Positions 38,851 to 48,131 of a stretch of DNA of 64,000 nucleotides are shown one piece after another. Position 1 is the first letter of the stretch. Every line of letters begins with the position of its first letter. Below the pieces are notes generated by a model that had not been told where the DNA came from, did not search any database, and worked only from the letters and a program-made list of their open reading frames with translations. A program made the position numbers and the translations under genes. The stretch lies in assembly GCF_003751785.1 (NCBI RefSeq), contig NZ_RKIE01000001.1, forward strand, positions 1,217,564 through 1,281,563, written 5' to 3'. This stretch comes from Frigoribacterium sp. PhB160. GTDB taxonomy: Bacteria > Actinomycetota > Actinomycetes > Actinomycetales > Microbacteriaceae.

Positions 38851-39671
38851 CCGACACCCTCGCCCCCACGCCCGTCGACCGCCTCGCGGACGCGGCATCG
38901 TCCCCGACCGTGGCCGAGTACCGGCGCCGCCTGCGTCGGCGCCTCCTCCTCTGGTCGGCCCCGGTCGTGCTCGTCGTGCTGCTCGTCGCCCTCAAGCTGC
39001 TGAGCCTGCCGGTGTTCGCGGGCCTCGCCCAGCAGGCCTACGACGACCGGGCCTACGAGCGAGCCGGCTCCCTGTCGGAGCCCCTCGGCGTCGCGAACCT
39101 CGTCGAGCCGTGGGTGCACCACTTCGACCGCGGCACCGCGTACGCGCAGGTCGGGGTGCTCGACGTCGCCCGGCAGGAGTTCGTCACGGCCCTCGACCTC
39201 GCGCCCGACGACGCGACGATCTCGTGCGTCATCCGCACCGACCTCGTGCTCACCATCGAGGCGCAGGGCGACGCCGCCCTGCTCGAGCTGCGGTACGCGG
39301 ACGCGGAGGAGCTGTACCAGCTCGGCCAGCGGACGATCGACGAGGCGCCGGAGGGCTGCTTCGTGCCGTCGGAGGACCCGCAGCAGCCCGACACGTCGCG
39401 GCCGCTGGAGGACGCCGACGGCCGTCTCGGCGAGAAGGAGCAGCAGGCGCAGGGCGACCCCGGCGACGGCGACCCGCAGGGCGGCGACGGCCAGGACCCC
39501 GGCCAGGGCGGCGGCGACACGGGGGAGGACGACCCCGGGACCGGCTCGGGCGACCCCCTCGACCAGCTGCGCGACCAGGGCGAGCAGAGCCAGCAAGAGC
39601 AGCAGCAGGACCAGGACCGCGAGCGGTACTACGACCAGAACCCGGGGGAGTACGACGGCAAGCCCTGGTGA
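38847..39671 (+). CDS. TPR-like membrane protein (BatC-like)
   Basis: This 274-residue protein has one membrane helix (about 30-50). An exported helical region follows ([40 protein letters not shown]), which reads like TPR units. A long Gln/Gly/Asp-rich tail ends it. This is the layout of BatC/BatE-type proteins. The GTG start overlaps the VWA gene stop by 4 nt. It is the last gene of the cluster, 23 nt before proS, which has its own promoter. Confidence 0.78.
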   Translation: MTDTLAPTPVDRLADAASSPTVAEYRRRLRRRLLLWSAPVVLVVLLVALKLLSLPVFAGLAQQAYDDRAYERAGSLSEPLGVANLVEPWVHHFDRGTAYAQVGVLDVARQEFVTALDLAPDDATISCVIRTDLVLTIEAQGDAALLELRYADAEELYQLGQRTIDEAPEGCFVPSEDPQQPDTSRPLEDADGRLGEKEQQAQGDPGDGDPQGGDGQDPGQGGGDTGEDDPGTGSGDPLDQLRDQGEQSQQEQQQDQDRERYYDQNPGEYDGKPW

Positions 39672-39681
39672 CGGTCGGCCC

Positions 39682-39687
39682 TAAGCT
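39682..39687 (+). promoter_or_regulatory. -10 box (TAAGCT) for leaderless proS
   Basis: TAAGCT lies 7 nt before GTG 39695; no ribosome-binding site is present. Confidence 0.5.
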
Positions 39688-39694
39688 GGGGATC

Positions 39695-41458
39695 GTGTCC
39701 ACGCGCCTCTCCCAGCTCTTCGTCCGCACCCTCCGTGAAGACCCCTCCGACGCGGAGGTGACCAGCCACCGGCTGCTCGTCCGTGCCGGCTACATCCGTC
39801 GGCAGGCCCCGGGCGTCTTCGCCTGGCTGCCGCTCGGCCTCCGGGTCAAGGCCCGCATCGAGGCGATCGTCCGCGACGAGATGACGGCCGCCGGCGCCCA
39901 GGAGGTGCACTTCCCCGCGCTCCTGCCCCGCGAGCCCTACGAGGCGACCGGCCGCTGGACCGAGTACGGCGACGGCATGTTCCGCCTGAAGGACAGGAAG
40001 GACGGCGACTACCTCCTCGCTCCCACCCACGAGGAGGCCTTCACGCTCCTCGTCAAGGACCTCTACTCGTCCTACAAGGACCTGCCGCTCACCCTGTTCC
40101 AGATCCAGGACAAGTACCGCGACGAGGCGCGTCCCCGGGCCGGCCTCCTGCGCGGCCGCGAGTTCACGATGAAGGACGCCTACTCGTTCGACCACACCGA
40201 CGCCGGCCTCGACGCGAGCTACCAGCGGCAGCGCGACGCATATGAGCGCATCTTCACGCGCCTCGGCCTCGAGTACGTCATCGTGAAGGCCGACGCGGGC
40301 GCCATGGGCGGCTCGCGCAGCGAGGAGTTCCTGCACCCGACGGAGGTCGGCGAAGACACCTTCGTCCGCACCGCCGGCGGCTACGCGGCCAACGTCGAGG
40401 CCTTCACGACGATCGTGCCCGAGACCCGTCCGATCGAGGGCCAGCCCGACGCGGTCGCCCTCGAGCCCGCCGACACCCCCACGATCGCGACCCTCGTCGA
40501 CCAGCTCAACGCCTCGCACCCCCGGGACGACGGCCGCGCCTGGACGGCCGGCGACACGCTGAAGAACGTCGTCGTCGCCCTCACGCACCTCGACGGCACC
40601 CGCGAGGTCGTCGTCGTCGGCCTGCCCGGCGACCGCGACGTCGACATGAAGCGCCTCGAGGTCGCCTTCGCCCCGGCCGAGGTCGAGGCCGCCGGCGACG
40701 CCGACTTCGCCCGCCACCCCCTCCTCGTCAAGGGCTACCTGGGTCCGCAGGTGCTCGGCTCGGAGTCCGAGTCGGGCCTGCGCTACGTCGTCGACCCGCG
40801 CGTCGTCGACGGCTCGGCCTGGGTGACCGGCGCCAACGCCGCCCGCCAGCACGTCTCCGGCCTGGTCGCCGGGCGCGACTTCGTGCCCGACGCCGTCATC
40901 GAGGCCGCCCAGGTGCGCGAGGGCGACCCCGCCCCCGACGGCTCGGGCCCCATCGAGACGGCTCGCGGCATGGAGATCGGCCACGTCTTCCAGCTCGGCC
41001 GCAAGTACGCCGAGGCGCTCGGCCTCAAGGTGCTCGACGAGAACGGCAAGCAGGTCACCGTCACGATGGGCTCGTACGGCATCGGCGTGACGCGCATCCT
41101 CGCCGTGATCGCCGAGGCCAACAACGACGAGAAGGGCCTCGTCTGGCCCGCGATCGTCGCACCCTTCGACGTGCACGTCGTCGCCACCGGCAAGGACCCC
41201 GTCGTCTTCGAGGTCGCCGAGGCGCTCACCGCCGAGCTCGAGGCCCACCGCCTCGACGTGCTCTACGACGACCGTCCCAAGGTGTCGCCCGGCGTCAAGT
41301 TCGGCGACGCCGAGCTCCTCGGCGTGCCGCAGATCGTCGTCGTCGGCCGCTCGGCCGGCGAGGGCGTCGTCGAGCTCTGGGACCGCCGCACGGGCGAGCG
41401 CACGCCCGTGCCCGTCGCCGACGCCGTCGCCGCGCTCACGGGGCCGCGAGCGTCCTGA
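39695..41458 (+). CDS. proS: Prolyl-tRNA synthetase
   Basis: This 587-residue class II synthetase charges tRNA-Pro. Motif 1 and 2 regions are visible ([38 protein letters not shown]). An editing YbaK-like insertion spans about 230-385. The C-terminal anticodon domain contains [20 protein letters not shown]. The length matches the bacterial type. The start is GTG 39695 with a -10 box 7 nt upstream; the open frame further upstream lies over the TPR gene. Confidence 0.95.
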   Translation: MSTRLSQLFVRTLREDPSDAEVTSHRLLVRAGYIRRQAPGVFAWLPLGLRVKARIEAIVRDEMTAAGAQEVHFPALLPREPYEATGRWTEYGDGMFRLKDRKDGDYLLAPTHEEAFTLLVKDLYSSYKDLPLTLFQIQDKYRDEARPRAGLLRGREFTMKDAYSFDHTDAGLDASYQRQRDAYERIFTRLGLEYVIVKADAGAMGGSRSEEFLHPTEVGEDTFVRTAGGYAANVEAFTTIVPETRPIEGQPDAVALEPADTPTIATLVDQLNASHPRDDGRAWTAGDTLKNVVVALTHLDGTREVVVVGLPGDRDVDMKRLEVAFAPAEVEAAGDADFARHPLLVKGYLGPQVLGSESESGLRYVVDPRVVDGSAWVTGANAARQHVSGLVAGRDFVPDAVIEAAQVREGDPAPDGSGPIETARGMEIGHVFQLGRKYAEALGLKVLDENGKQVTVTMGSYGIGVTRILAVIAEANNDEKGLVWPAIVAPFDVHVVATGKDPVVFEVAEALTAELEAHRLDVLYDDRPKVSPGVKFGDAELLGVPQIVVVGRSAGEGVVELWDRRTGERTPVPVADAVAALTGPRAS

Positions 41459-41463
41459 CCGAC

Positions 41464-41509
41464 GGCACCGCGCCTCCTCGTCGCCCCGGACGTCGGGAGG
41501 CGCGGTGCC
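41464..41509. terminator. 14-bp hairpin after proS
   Basis: GGCACCGCGCCTCC (41464-41477) pairs perfectly with GGAGGCGCGGTGCC (41496-41509). It shares its core with the hairpin after ispG. Confidence 0.7.
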
Positions 41510-41553
41510 GGTCGTCCGCGCCGCCCGCGTGCGTCGCCGCCCGTGCACTCGGG

Positions 41554-41559
41554 TACCGT
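41554..41559 (+). promoter_or_regulatory. -10 box (TACCGT) upstream of nusA
   Basis: TACCGT lies 6 nt before an ATG (41566) that opens a short upstream ORF, and about 55 nt before the nusA start. Confidence 0.45.
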
Positions 41560-41565
41560 AGGGGG

Positions 41566-41637
41566 ATGCTGTGTGCGCCACCGCGCGCGCAGCCTGCAGA
41601 TCTGAACAGTGGAGGCCCTCAGTGGACATCGACCTGA
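41566..41637 (+). CDS. Short leaderless upstream ORF overlapping nusA
   Basis: This open frame of 23 codons begins [10 protein letters not shown] and ends in TGA 41635-41637, so it overlaps the nusA start (41622) by 16 nt in another frame. A TACCGT box lies 6 nt upstream of its ATG. Translation through it would reach the nusA start region, giving possible coupling. The peptide resembles nothing I know; it may be untranslated. Confidence 0.3.
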   Translation: MLCAPPRAQPADLNSGGPQWTST

Positions 41638-42608
41638 GTGTGCTGCGACTCATGGAGCGCGAGCGGGAGATCCCCTTCGACGAGCTCGTGGGCATCATCG
41701 AGCAGGCCATCCTCACGGCCTACCTCAAGCACACCAACCAGCCCGAGAGCCGCGTGCCCGCCGCCCGCGTCGAGCTCGACCGCAAGACGGGCCACGTGTC
41801 CGTGTACGCCATCGAGCGCGACGACGAAGGCGAGGTCGTCGGCGAGAGCGTCGACAGCCCCAGCGACTTCGGCCGCATCGCCGCCTTCGCGGCGAAGCAG
41901 GTGATCAACCAGCGCCTGCGCGACATCGGCGACGACAAGGTGCTCGGCCAGTTCAAGGGGCGCGAGGGCGACATCGTCGCCGGCGTCATCCAGCAGGGGC
42001 CGAACCCGCGCATGGTGCACGTCGACCTCGGCACCATCGAGGCCATCCTGCCCCCGGAGGAGCAGGTGCCCGGCGAGTCGTACGCGCACGGCACCCGCAT
42101 CCGCGTCTACGTCACCGGCGTGAGCAAGGGCACGAAGGGCCCGCAGATCACCGTCTCGCGGACGCACCCCTCGCTCGTCCGCAAGCTCTTCGCGCTCGAG
42201 GTGCCCGAGATCGCCAGCGGCGTCGTCGAGATCGTGTCACTCGCCCGCGAGGCCGGCCACCGCACGAAGATCGCCGTCCGCGCGACCGAGCCGGGCGTCA
42301 ACGCCAAGGGCGCCTGCATCGGCGAGATGGGCGCGCGGGTGCGGGCGGTCCAGACCGAGCTGAACGACGAGAAGATCGACATCGTCGACTACTCGAGCGA
42401 CCTGCCGGTCTTCGTCGCCAGCGCCCTGTCGCCGGCCAAGGTGTCGTCGTCGTTCGTCATCGACCAGGCGACGAAGGCCGTCCGGGCCCTCGTGCCCGAC
42501 TACCAGCTGTCGCTGGCCATCGGCAAGGAGGGCCAGAACGCCCGCCTCGCCGCGAAGCTCACGGGCGCGCGGATCGACATCCAGCCCGACTCGATCCTCG
42601 AGGACTGA
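41622..42608 (+). CDS. nusA: Transcription termination/antitermination factor NusA
   Basis: This 328-residue NusA starts [15 protein letters not shown] at GTG 41622 behind a TGGAGG site. It has the N-terminal RNA polymerase-binding domain (1-120), an S1 domain (about 125-190) and two KH domains ([43 protein letters not shown]). The C-terminal acidic repeats of E. coli NusA are absent, as usual in Gram-positives. rimP, which often precedes nusA, is not here. Confidence 0.95.
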   Translation: MDIDLSVLRLMEREREIPFDELVGIIEQAILTAYLKHTNQPESRVPAARVELDRKTGHVSVYAIERDDEGEVVGESVDSPSDFGRIAAFAAKQVINQRLRDIGDDKVLGQFKGREGDIVAGVIQQGPNPRMVHVDLGTIEAILPPEEQVPGESYAHGTRIRVYVTGVSKGTKGPQITVSRTHPSLVRKLFALEVPEIASGVVEIVSLAREAGHRTKIAVRATEPGVNAKGACIGEMGARVRAVQTELNDEKIDIVDYSSDLPVFVASALSPAKVSSSFVIDQATKAVRALVPDYQLSLAIGKEGQNARLAAKLTGARIDIQPDSILED

Positions 42609-42644
42609 GCCTCGTCGTCGGCCGCGGGCCGACCGCTCATCGTC

Positions 42645-42681
42645 GCCGGGGGCGTTCGGCACCACGCCGTTCGCCCCCGGC
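42645..42681. terminator. 10-bp hairpin after nusA
   Basis: GCCGGGGGCG (42645-42654) pairs with CGCCCCCGGC (42672-42681). It may reduce read-through from nusA into the YlxR gene and infB. Confidence 0.65.
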
Positions 42682-42711
42682 GTCTCCCGTCCCGAGACCC
42701 GAGGGGGTAAG

Positions 42712-43023
42712 GTGGAACCCGTCAGAACGTGCATCGGCAGCCGAGCGCGCGCTCCGCGATCCTCACTCGTGAGGATCGTCGTCCGAGACGGACGCCTGGT
42801 GGTCGACGAGACCGCCTCGCTCCCCGGTCGAGGGGCCTGGCTCACGCCTTCACTGGAGGCGTTCGAGTCGGCCGTGAAGCGCAGGGCTTTCCGACGTGCG
42901 TTCCGCCTGGGCTCCGACCCCGATCCACAGGAGCTGCGCGACCACCTCGTGGCGCGCGCCGCAGGCACAGCACCACCCACCCCGAGTTCCACCACGACCA
43001 CTGGCCACGACAGAACAGGCTGA
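42712..43023 (+). CDS. YlxR family RNA-binding protein (DUF448)
   Basis: This 103-residue small basic protein has the YlxR signatures VRTCIGSR at the N-terminus and LPGRGAWL near residue 40. It lies between nusA and infB, its standard place. The usual second cysteine of RTCxGCR is Ser here. The C-terminal tail is Thr/Pro-rich. The GTG start is fixed by the conserved N-terminus. Relatives bind RNA or RNase P components; the role here is inferred. Confidence 0.85.
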   Translation: MEPVRTCIGSRARAPRSSLVRIVVRDGRLVVDETASLPGRGAWLTPSLEAFESAVKRRAFRRAFRLGSDPDPQELRDHLVARAAGTAPPTPSSTTTTGHDRTG

Positions 43024-43118
43024 CAGGCACATGGACAACTAATGAGCGGCTCGAAATGAGACCCGTCCAGAACTGACGGCTCCTCCCGGATCGGGAAGGG
43101 GCCCGAGACAGGAGAACT

Positions 43119-45932
43119 GTGGCTAAACCACGCGTACACGAGATCGCCAGCGAGCTGGGGATCGACAGCAAGACCGCACTCGAGAAGCTGAAGGAGATGG
43201 GCGAGTTCGTCAAGGGACCGTCCTCCAGCATCGAGCCCCCCGTCGTCCGGAAGCTCCGCCAGGCGTTCGCCGGCGCTGCCGCTCCCGCGTCGACGACGGC
43301 ACCCGCCGCGCCCGCGGCGGCCACCCCCGCCCGTTCGACCTCCGGCAGCAGCGCGCCGAAGCCCGGCGGACCGCGTCCCGCGGCCCCCGCGCCCGCGCCG
43401 AAGCCCCCGGTCGCCGAGCAGCCCGTCGTCGAGACGGCTCCGGCCCCCGCGGTCGACGCCGACGGTGAGGCCGTGCCGGCCCCCGTCGCGCCGCTCACCG
43501 TCGCCGAGCGCCAGGCCCAGGCCGAGGCGCAGCGTGCGGCCGCGGCCGCGGAGGCCGCCTCGGCCCCCTCGACCGACGACGCCAAGCCCGGCGCCGCCGG
43601 CCCGAAGCCCGGCGGCCCGCGCCCCGGTGCTCCGCGCCCCGGCAACAACCCCTTCGCCAGCAACCAGGGCATGGGTCGCCCGAGCGCGCCCCGTCCCGGC
43701 GGCTCCGGCGCGGCCAGCAGCATGCCCCGCCCCGGCGGCGCAGCTGGTCCCCGTCCCATGGCTCCTCGTCCCGGCGCCCCGCGTCCGGGCGCACCGCGCC
43801 CCGGCGTCGGTGCCGGTCCCCGCCCCAACGGCTTCGGTCAGCGCCCCGCGGGCGCCGGCGGTCGTCCCGGCGGCGCGGGCGGCGGCTTCCAGCGTCCCGG
43901 CGGCGGTGCCCCCGGTGCCGCCGGCGGCTTCCAGCGCCCCGGCTTCGGCGGACCCCGTCCTGCGGGCGGCGGCGGTCGCGGTCGCGGCCCCGGCGGCGGC
44001 ACGGCCGGCGCGTTCGGTCGCGGTGGCGGCAAGAGCAAGGCACGCAAGTCGAAGCGGACGAAGAGGGCCGAGTTCGAGATGCGGTCGGCCCCGTCGCTGG
44101 GCGGCGTCAGCGTCCCCCGCGGCGACGGCACCACGATCGTCCGCCTGCGTCGCGGCGCGTCCATCAGCGACTTCGCCGACAAGATCGACGCCAGCCCCGG
44201 CAACCTGGTGACCGTCCTCTTCCACCTGGGAGAGATGGCCACCGCCACCGAGTCGCTCGACGAGGCGACCTTCGAGGTCCTCGGCGAGGAGCTGGGCTAC
44301 CGCATCCTCGTCGTCTCGCCCGAGGACGAGGACAAGGAGCTCCTCGAGGGCTTCGACATCGACCTCGAGCAGGAGCTCGAGGACGAGGACGAGGACGTGC
44401 TGCAGATCCGTCCGCCGGTCGTCACGGTCATGGGCCACGTCGACCACGGAAAGACGCGACTGCTCGACTCGATCCGCAACGCGAACGTCGTGGCGGGCGA
44501 GGCCGGCGGCATCACGCAGCACATCGGTGCCTACCAGGTCTGGGCGCCCCACGAGGGCGTCGAGCGCGCCATCACCTTCATCGACACCCCGGGCCACGAG
44601 GCGTTCACCGCCATGCGTGCTCGTGGTGCCCAGGTGACCGACGTCGCGATCCTCGTGGTCGCGGCCGACGACGGCATCATGCCGCAGACGGTCGAGGCGC
44701 TGAACCACGCCCAGGCGGCCAACGTGCCGATCGTGGTAGCGGTCAACAAGATCGACAAGGAAGGCGCGAACCCGGCCAAGGTGCGCCAGCAGCTGACCGA
44801 GTACGGCCTCGTCGCCGAGGAGTACGGCGGAGACGTCATGTTCGTCGACGTGTCGGCGCGCGACGGCCTGAACATCGACGCCCTCCTCGAGGCCGTCCTG
44901 CTCACCGCCGACGCCGGCCTCGACCTGCGGGCCAACCCCGACAAGGACGCCCGAGGCGTCGCCATCGAGGCGCGCCTCGACAAGGGCCGCGGCGCCGTCG
45001 CGACCGTGCTCATCCAGTCGGGCACCCTGCGGGTGGGCGACGCGATCGTCGCGGGAACGGCCTACGGCCGGGTCCGGGCGATGATGGACGAGAACGGCGA
45101 CACGGTCGATGAGGCCTACCCGAGCCGTCCCGTGCTCGTGCAGGGACTCTCGAGCGTGCCCCGCGCCGGCGACACCTTCCTCGTCACCGAGGAGGACCGC
45201 ACCGCTCGTCAGATCGCCGAGAAGCGCGAGGCCGTCGAGCGCAACGCGTCGCTGGCCAAGGCCCGCAAGCGCATCTCGCTGGAGGACTTCACCCGTGCCC
45301 TCGAGGAGGGCAAGGTCGAGGCGCTCAACATCATCATCAAGGGCGACGTGTCCGGTGCCGTCGAGGCGCTGGAGGAGTCGTTGCTCAAGATCGAGGTGGA
45401 CGACAGCGTCCAGCTGCGCATCATCCACCGCGGCGTGGGCGCCGTCACCGAGAGCGACGTCAACCTGGCGACCGTCGACAACGCGGTCATCATCGGGTTC
45501 AACGTCCGTCCCGACACGAAGGCGCGCGAGCGCGCCGCTCGCGAGGGCGTGGACGTGCGCTTCTACTCGGTCATCTACGCGGCCCTCGAGGACATCGAGA
45601 ACTCGCTCAAGGGCATGCTCAAGCCCGAGTTCGAGGAGAAGCAGTCCGGTGTCGCCGAGATCCGCGAGATCTTCCGCTCGTCGAAGGTCGGCAACATCGC
45701 GGGTGTCATCGTGCGGTCGGGAACGATCACGCGCAACGCCCGGGCCCGTGTCATCCGCGAAGGCGTGGTGGTCGGCGACAACCTCGCCATCGACTCGCTG
45801 CGTCGCTTCAAGGACGACGTCACCGAGGTCCGGACGGACTTCGAGGCCGGCATCGGCCTCGGCAAGTTCAACGACATCCAGATCGGCGACGAGATCGAGA
45901 CCATCGAGATGGTCGAGAAGCCCCGCGTCTGA
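43119..45932 (+). CDS. infB: Translation initiation factor IF-2
   Basis: This 937-residue IF-2 has a short N-terminal IF2_N domain (1-50). A long Gly/Pro/Arg-rich disordered region follows (about 55-310). The G domain has GHVDHGKT (residues 439-446), DTPGHE and NKID. The C-terminal domains bind fMet-tRNA ([13 protein letters not shown]). AGGAG precedes GTG 43119. The low-complexity region is common in actinobacterial IF-2 and produces long false ORFs on both strands. Confidence 0.97.
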   Translation: MAKPRVHEIASELGIDSKTALEKLKEMGEFVKGPSSSIEPPVVRKLRQAFAGAAAPASTTAPAAPAAATPARSTSGSSAPKPGGPRPAAPAPAPKPPVAEQPVVETAPAPAVDADGEAVPAPVAPLTVAERQAQAEAQRAAAAAEAASAPSTDDAKPGAAGPKPGGPRPGAPRPGNNPFASNQGMGRPSAPRPGGSGAASSMPRPGGAAGPRPMAPRPGAPRPGAPRPGVGAGPRPNGFGQRPAGAGGRPGGAGGGFQRPGGGAPGAAGGFQRPGFGGPRPAGGGGRGRGPGGGTAGAFGRGGGKSKARKSKRTKRAEFEMRSAPSLGGVSVPRGDGTTIVRLRRGASISDFADKIDASPGNLVTVLFHLGEMATATESLDEATFEVLGEELGYRILVVSPEDEDKELLEGFDIDLEQELEDEDEDVLQIRPPVVTVMGHVDHGKTRLLDSIRNANVVAGEAGGITQHIGAYQVWAPHEGVERAITFIDTPGHEAFTAMRARGAQVTDVAILVVAADDGIMPQTVEALNHAQAANVPIVVAVNKIDKEGANPAKVRQQLTEYGLVAEEYGGDVMFVDVSARDGLNIDALLEAVLLTADAGLDLRANPDKDARGVAIEARLDKGRGAVATVLIQSGTLRVGDAIVAGTAYGRVRAMMDENGDTVDEAYPSRPVLVQGLSSVPRAGDTFLVTEEDRTARQIAEKREAVERNASLAKARKRISLEDFTRALEEGKVEALNIIIKGDVSGAVEALEESLLKIEVDDSVQLRIIHRGVGAVTESDVNLATVDNAVIIGFNVRPDTKARERAAREGVDVRFYSVIYAALEDIENSLKGMLKPEFEEKQSGVAEIREIFRSSKVGNIAGVIVRSGTITRNARARVIREGVVVGDNLAIDSLRRFKDDVTEVRTDFEAGIGLGKFNDIQIGDEIETIEMVEKPRV

Positions 45933-45953
45933 CCTCGTGTCACCCCGCTAGAC

Positions 45954-45989
45954 GAGGCCCCGCCCCGACCCCGGTCGGAGCGGGGCCTC
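45954..45989. terminator. 10-bp hairpin after infB
   Basis: GAGGCCCCGC (45954-45963) pairs with GCGGGGCCTC (45980-45989). It lies between infB and rbfA and probably attenuates transcription. Confidence 0.65.
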
Positions 45990-46034
45990 ACCCCTCCCGC
46001 TCCCACCGGAGCGACCAGCAGAAGGAGCCACGAC

Positions 46035-46544
46035 ATGGCTGACCCGCAGCGCGCCCGCAAACTGGCGGACCGCATCCAGGAGATCGTCGCCCGCCGCCTC
46101 GACAAGGGCATCAAGAACCCGCGTCTCGGCTTCGTCACCATCACCGACGTCAAGGTGACCGGCGACCTGCAGCACGCCTCGATCTTCTACACCGTCTACG
46201 GCACCGACGACGAGCGTCGCGACACCGGCGCCGCCCTGAAGTCGGCGACGGGCATGCTCCGCAGCGAGGTGGGCAAGAACATCACCGCGCGGCTGACGCC
46301 GAGCATCGAGTTCATCCTCGACGCCCTGCCCGAGAACGCGGCGTCCATCGACCGCCTCCTGCAGGAGGCGCGTCAGCGCGACCAGGAGAGCCAGACCATG
46401 GCCGCCTCGGCCGAGTACGCCGGCGACGAGGACCCGTACGTCAAGCCGCGCGACGAGGACGACGACGACGAGGGCGTCCTCGACGCCGCCGCGCCCGAGG
46501 ACGAGGGCGACGGCCTCGTCGAGCCCGACGGCTCGACCCGCTGA
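46035..46544 (+). CDS. rbfA: Ribosome-binding factor A
   Basis: This 169-residue RbfA helps mature the 30S subunit. It has the KH-like core with RARKLADRIQEIVARRL, GFVTITDVKVTGDLQHASIFYTVYG and EFILDALPENAASIDRLL. An acidic C-terminal tail (about 130-169) extends beyond the core. AGAAGGAGCC precedes the ATG. It is followed by the convergent mutY gene rather than directly by truB. Confidence 0.95.
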   Translation: MADPQRARKLADRIQEIVARRLDKGIKNPRLGFVTITDVKVTGDLQHASIFYTVYGTDDERRDTGAALKSATGMLRSEVGKNITARLTPSIEFILDALPENAASIDRLLQEARQRDQESQTMAASAEYAGDEDPYVKPRDEDDDDEGVLDAAAPEDEGDGLVEPDGSTR

Positions 46545-46555
46545 CCCACCGCCCC

Positions 46556-46589
46556 GACGACGGCGCCGCTCCCGGGCGTCGCCGTCGTC
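46556..46589. terminator. Bidirectional hairpin between rbfA and mutY
   Basis: GACGACGGCG (46556-46565) pairs with CGCCGTCGTC (46580-46589) in the convergent gap; the right arm reaches the mutY stop codon. Confidence 0.6.
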
Positions 46590-47457
46590 AGCTCGGCAGC
46601 TCCCAGCCCTCGTCGGCCGTGCCCGTGACCAACCCGTCGCGGACCAGGCCGGCGAGGGCTCGCTCGCGCTGGGCGGCGTCCGGCCACACCGCCTCGACCT
46701 CGTGGGCGCGCACGGGCACGTCGCTGGCGCGCAGCTCGGCCATGATCAGCCCGCGCACCTGACGATCCGACCCCTCGAACCGGGCCTGGGTCCGGAGGCG
46801 CGGGCCGACGTGCTCGGGACGCCCCGCCCCGACCCACGCGCACCGGTCGAGCAGGGGGCACACGTCGCAGCGGGGCGAGCGGGCCACGCACACGAGCGCT
46901 CCCAGCTCCATCACCCCGGCGCTGACGACCCGCGCCTCCGCCTCGTCCGCCGGCAGCTGCGACTCCATGAGCGGCAGGTCGCGTCGGGCGTTCGGCGCCC
47001 ACGGCTCGGCGAGGCCCTCGACGGCGCGGGCGAGGACCCGGCGCACGTTCGTGTCGACGACCGGGTGGCGGTGCCCGTGGGCGAAGACGGCGACGGCGCG
47101 GGCCGTGTAGTCGCCGACGCCCGGGAGGGCCAGGAGCGACGGGACGTCCTCGGGCACGACGCCGCCGTGGCGTTCCGTGATGGCGACGGCCGCGGCGTGC
47201 AGAGCGAGGGCGCGGCGCGGGTAGCCCAGGCGGTCCCAGGCGCGGACGGCCTCGGAGGCGGGGGAGGCCGCGAGGTCCGCGGGCGTCGGCCAGCGCTCGA
47301 GCCACTGCTCGAGGCGGGGGACCACCCGCACGACCGGGGTCTGCTGGAGCATGACCTCGCTGACGAGGGTGCCCCAGGCCGTGAAGCCCGGGCGGCGCCA
47401 CGGCAGGTCGCGGCCGTTCTCGCGGAACCAGGCGGCGACGGCGGGGGCGATGGTCAC
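46588..47457 (-). CDS. mutY: A/G-specific adenine glycosylase
   Basis: This 289-residue DNA repair enzyme removes adenine opposite 8-oxoguanine. The HhH-GPD motif is LPGVGDYTARAVAVFAHG, then VDTNVRRVLAR with the catalytic Asp. The [4Fe-4S] loop has cysteines spaced 6-2-5 (CVARSPRCDVCPLLDRC). The C-terminal NUDIX-like domain of E. coli MutY is reduced, which matches its shorter length and is usual in actinobacteria. Confidence 0.93.
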   Translation of the reverse strand: MTIAPAVAAWFRENGRDLPWRRPGFTAWGTLVSEVMLQQTPVVRVVPRLEQWLERWPTPADLAASPASEAVRAWDRLGYPRRALALHAAAVAITERHGGVVPEDVPSLLALPGVGDYTARAVAVFAHGHRHPVVDTNVRRVLARAVEGLAEPWAPNARRDLPLMESQLPADEAEARVVSAGVMELGALVCVARSPRCDVCPLLDRCAWVGAGRPEHVGPRLRTQARFEGSDRQVRGLIMAELRASDVPVRAHEVEAVWPDAAQRERALAGLVRDGLVTGTADEGWELPS

Positions 47458-47532
47458 CGGTCGATCCTACGGTCGGCCCGGGCCGCGCCGGGGCGTCGCC
47501 CGCGCTCCCGACCCGCCGTCAGGGGTCCGGCC

Positions 47533-47538
47533 TATCGT
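47533..47538 (+). promoter_or_regulatory. -10 box (TATCGT), leaderless kinase-like gene
   Basis: TATCGT lies 6 nt before ATG 47545, with no ribosome-binding site. Confidence 0.5.
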
Positions 47539-47544
47539 GGCGGC

Positions 47545-48105
47545 ATGACGACACGGTGGGCCCCGGCCAAGAAAGACGTCCTGCGCGAGCTCGCGACGGA
47601 GATCCTGCACAACTACTCGCGCGGTCGCGCCTTCGTGGCGGTCGACGGACCCGAGGGCGCCGGGCAGGGCGCGCTGGCCGACGACCTGGCCGACGCCCTG
47701 CGCGAGGTCGGGCACCCGGCGTTCCGCGCCTCCCTCGACTCCTTCGCGGTGCCGCGCGAGGGCGGCGCCCTCGACGCGCCGGCCGAGCCCGAGCTCGACG
47801 GCGCCCTGTTCCGTCGGGTGCTCATCGAGCCGTTCCGCCTCGGCGGCAGCACCGGGTGGGTGCCCGCCGCGTACGACCGTGCCGCCCGGCGCGCCGTCGA
47901 GCCGACCTGGGTGACCGGCCCGGCCGACGCGCTGCTGCTCGTCGACGGCAGCGGCCTCAACGACCCGTCGCTCGCCGGCCTGTGGAACTACAGCGTCTGG
48001 GTCACCCGCGACGCGGAGAAGGGCGACCTGCGGGGCCGCGCCACCGCCGTCGTCGACAACGCCGACGCCGAGCACCCGCGCCGCGTGTTCGACGACGCGT
48101 GCTGA
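47545..48105 (+). CDS. Uridine kinase-like P-loop protein with degenerate Walker A
   Basis: This 186-residue protein resembles actinobacterial uridine kinase-family proteins (FVAVDGPEGAGQGALADDLADAL, SLDSFAVPR, LLVDGSGLNDPSLAGLWNYSVWV). The P-loop reads GPEGAGQG, where GxxGxGK(S/T) is expected; the phosphate-binding Lys is Gln and the Ser/Thr is Gly. Kinase activity is therefore doubtful. It is transcribed just ahead of truB. Confidence 0.7.
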   Translation: MTTRWAPAKKDVLRELATEILHNYSRGRAFVAVDGPEGAGQGALADDLADALREVGHPAFRASLDSFAVPREGGALDAPAEPELDGALFRRVLIEPFRLGGSTGWVPAAYDRAARRAVEPTWVTGPADALLLVDGSGLNDPSLAGLWNYSVWVTRDAEKGDLRGRATAVVDNADAEHPRRVFDDAC

Positions 48106-48119
48106 TCCGTGTGGTGCGG

Positions 48120-48125
48120 TAGCGT
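48120..48125 (+). promoter_or_regulatory. -10 box (TAGCGT) for leaderless truB
   Basis: TAGCGT lies 6 nt before GTG 48132, with no ribosome-binding site. Confidence 0.5.
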
Positions 48126-48131
48126 CGTCGG

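Noticed and set aside
42237-45428. 1063-codon minus-strand frame over infB
   Set aside because: Antisense to the low-complexity region and G domain of IF-2; composition is that of a shadow frame.
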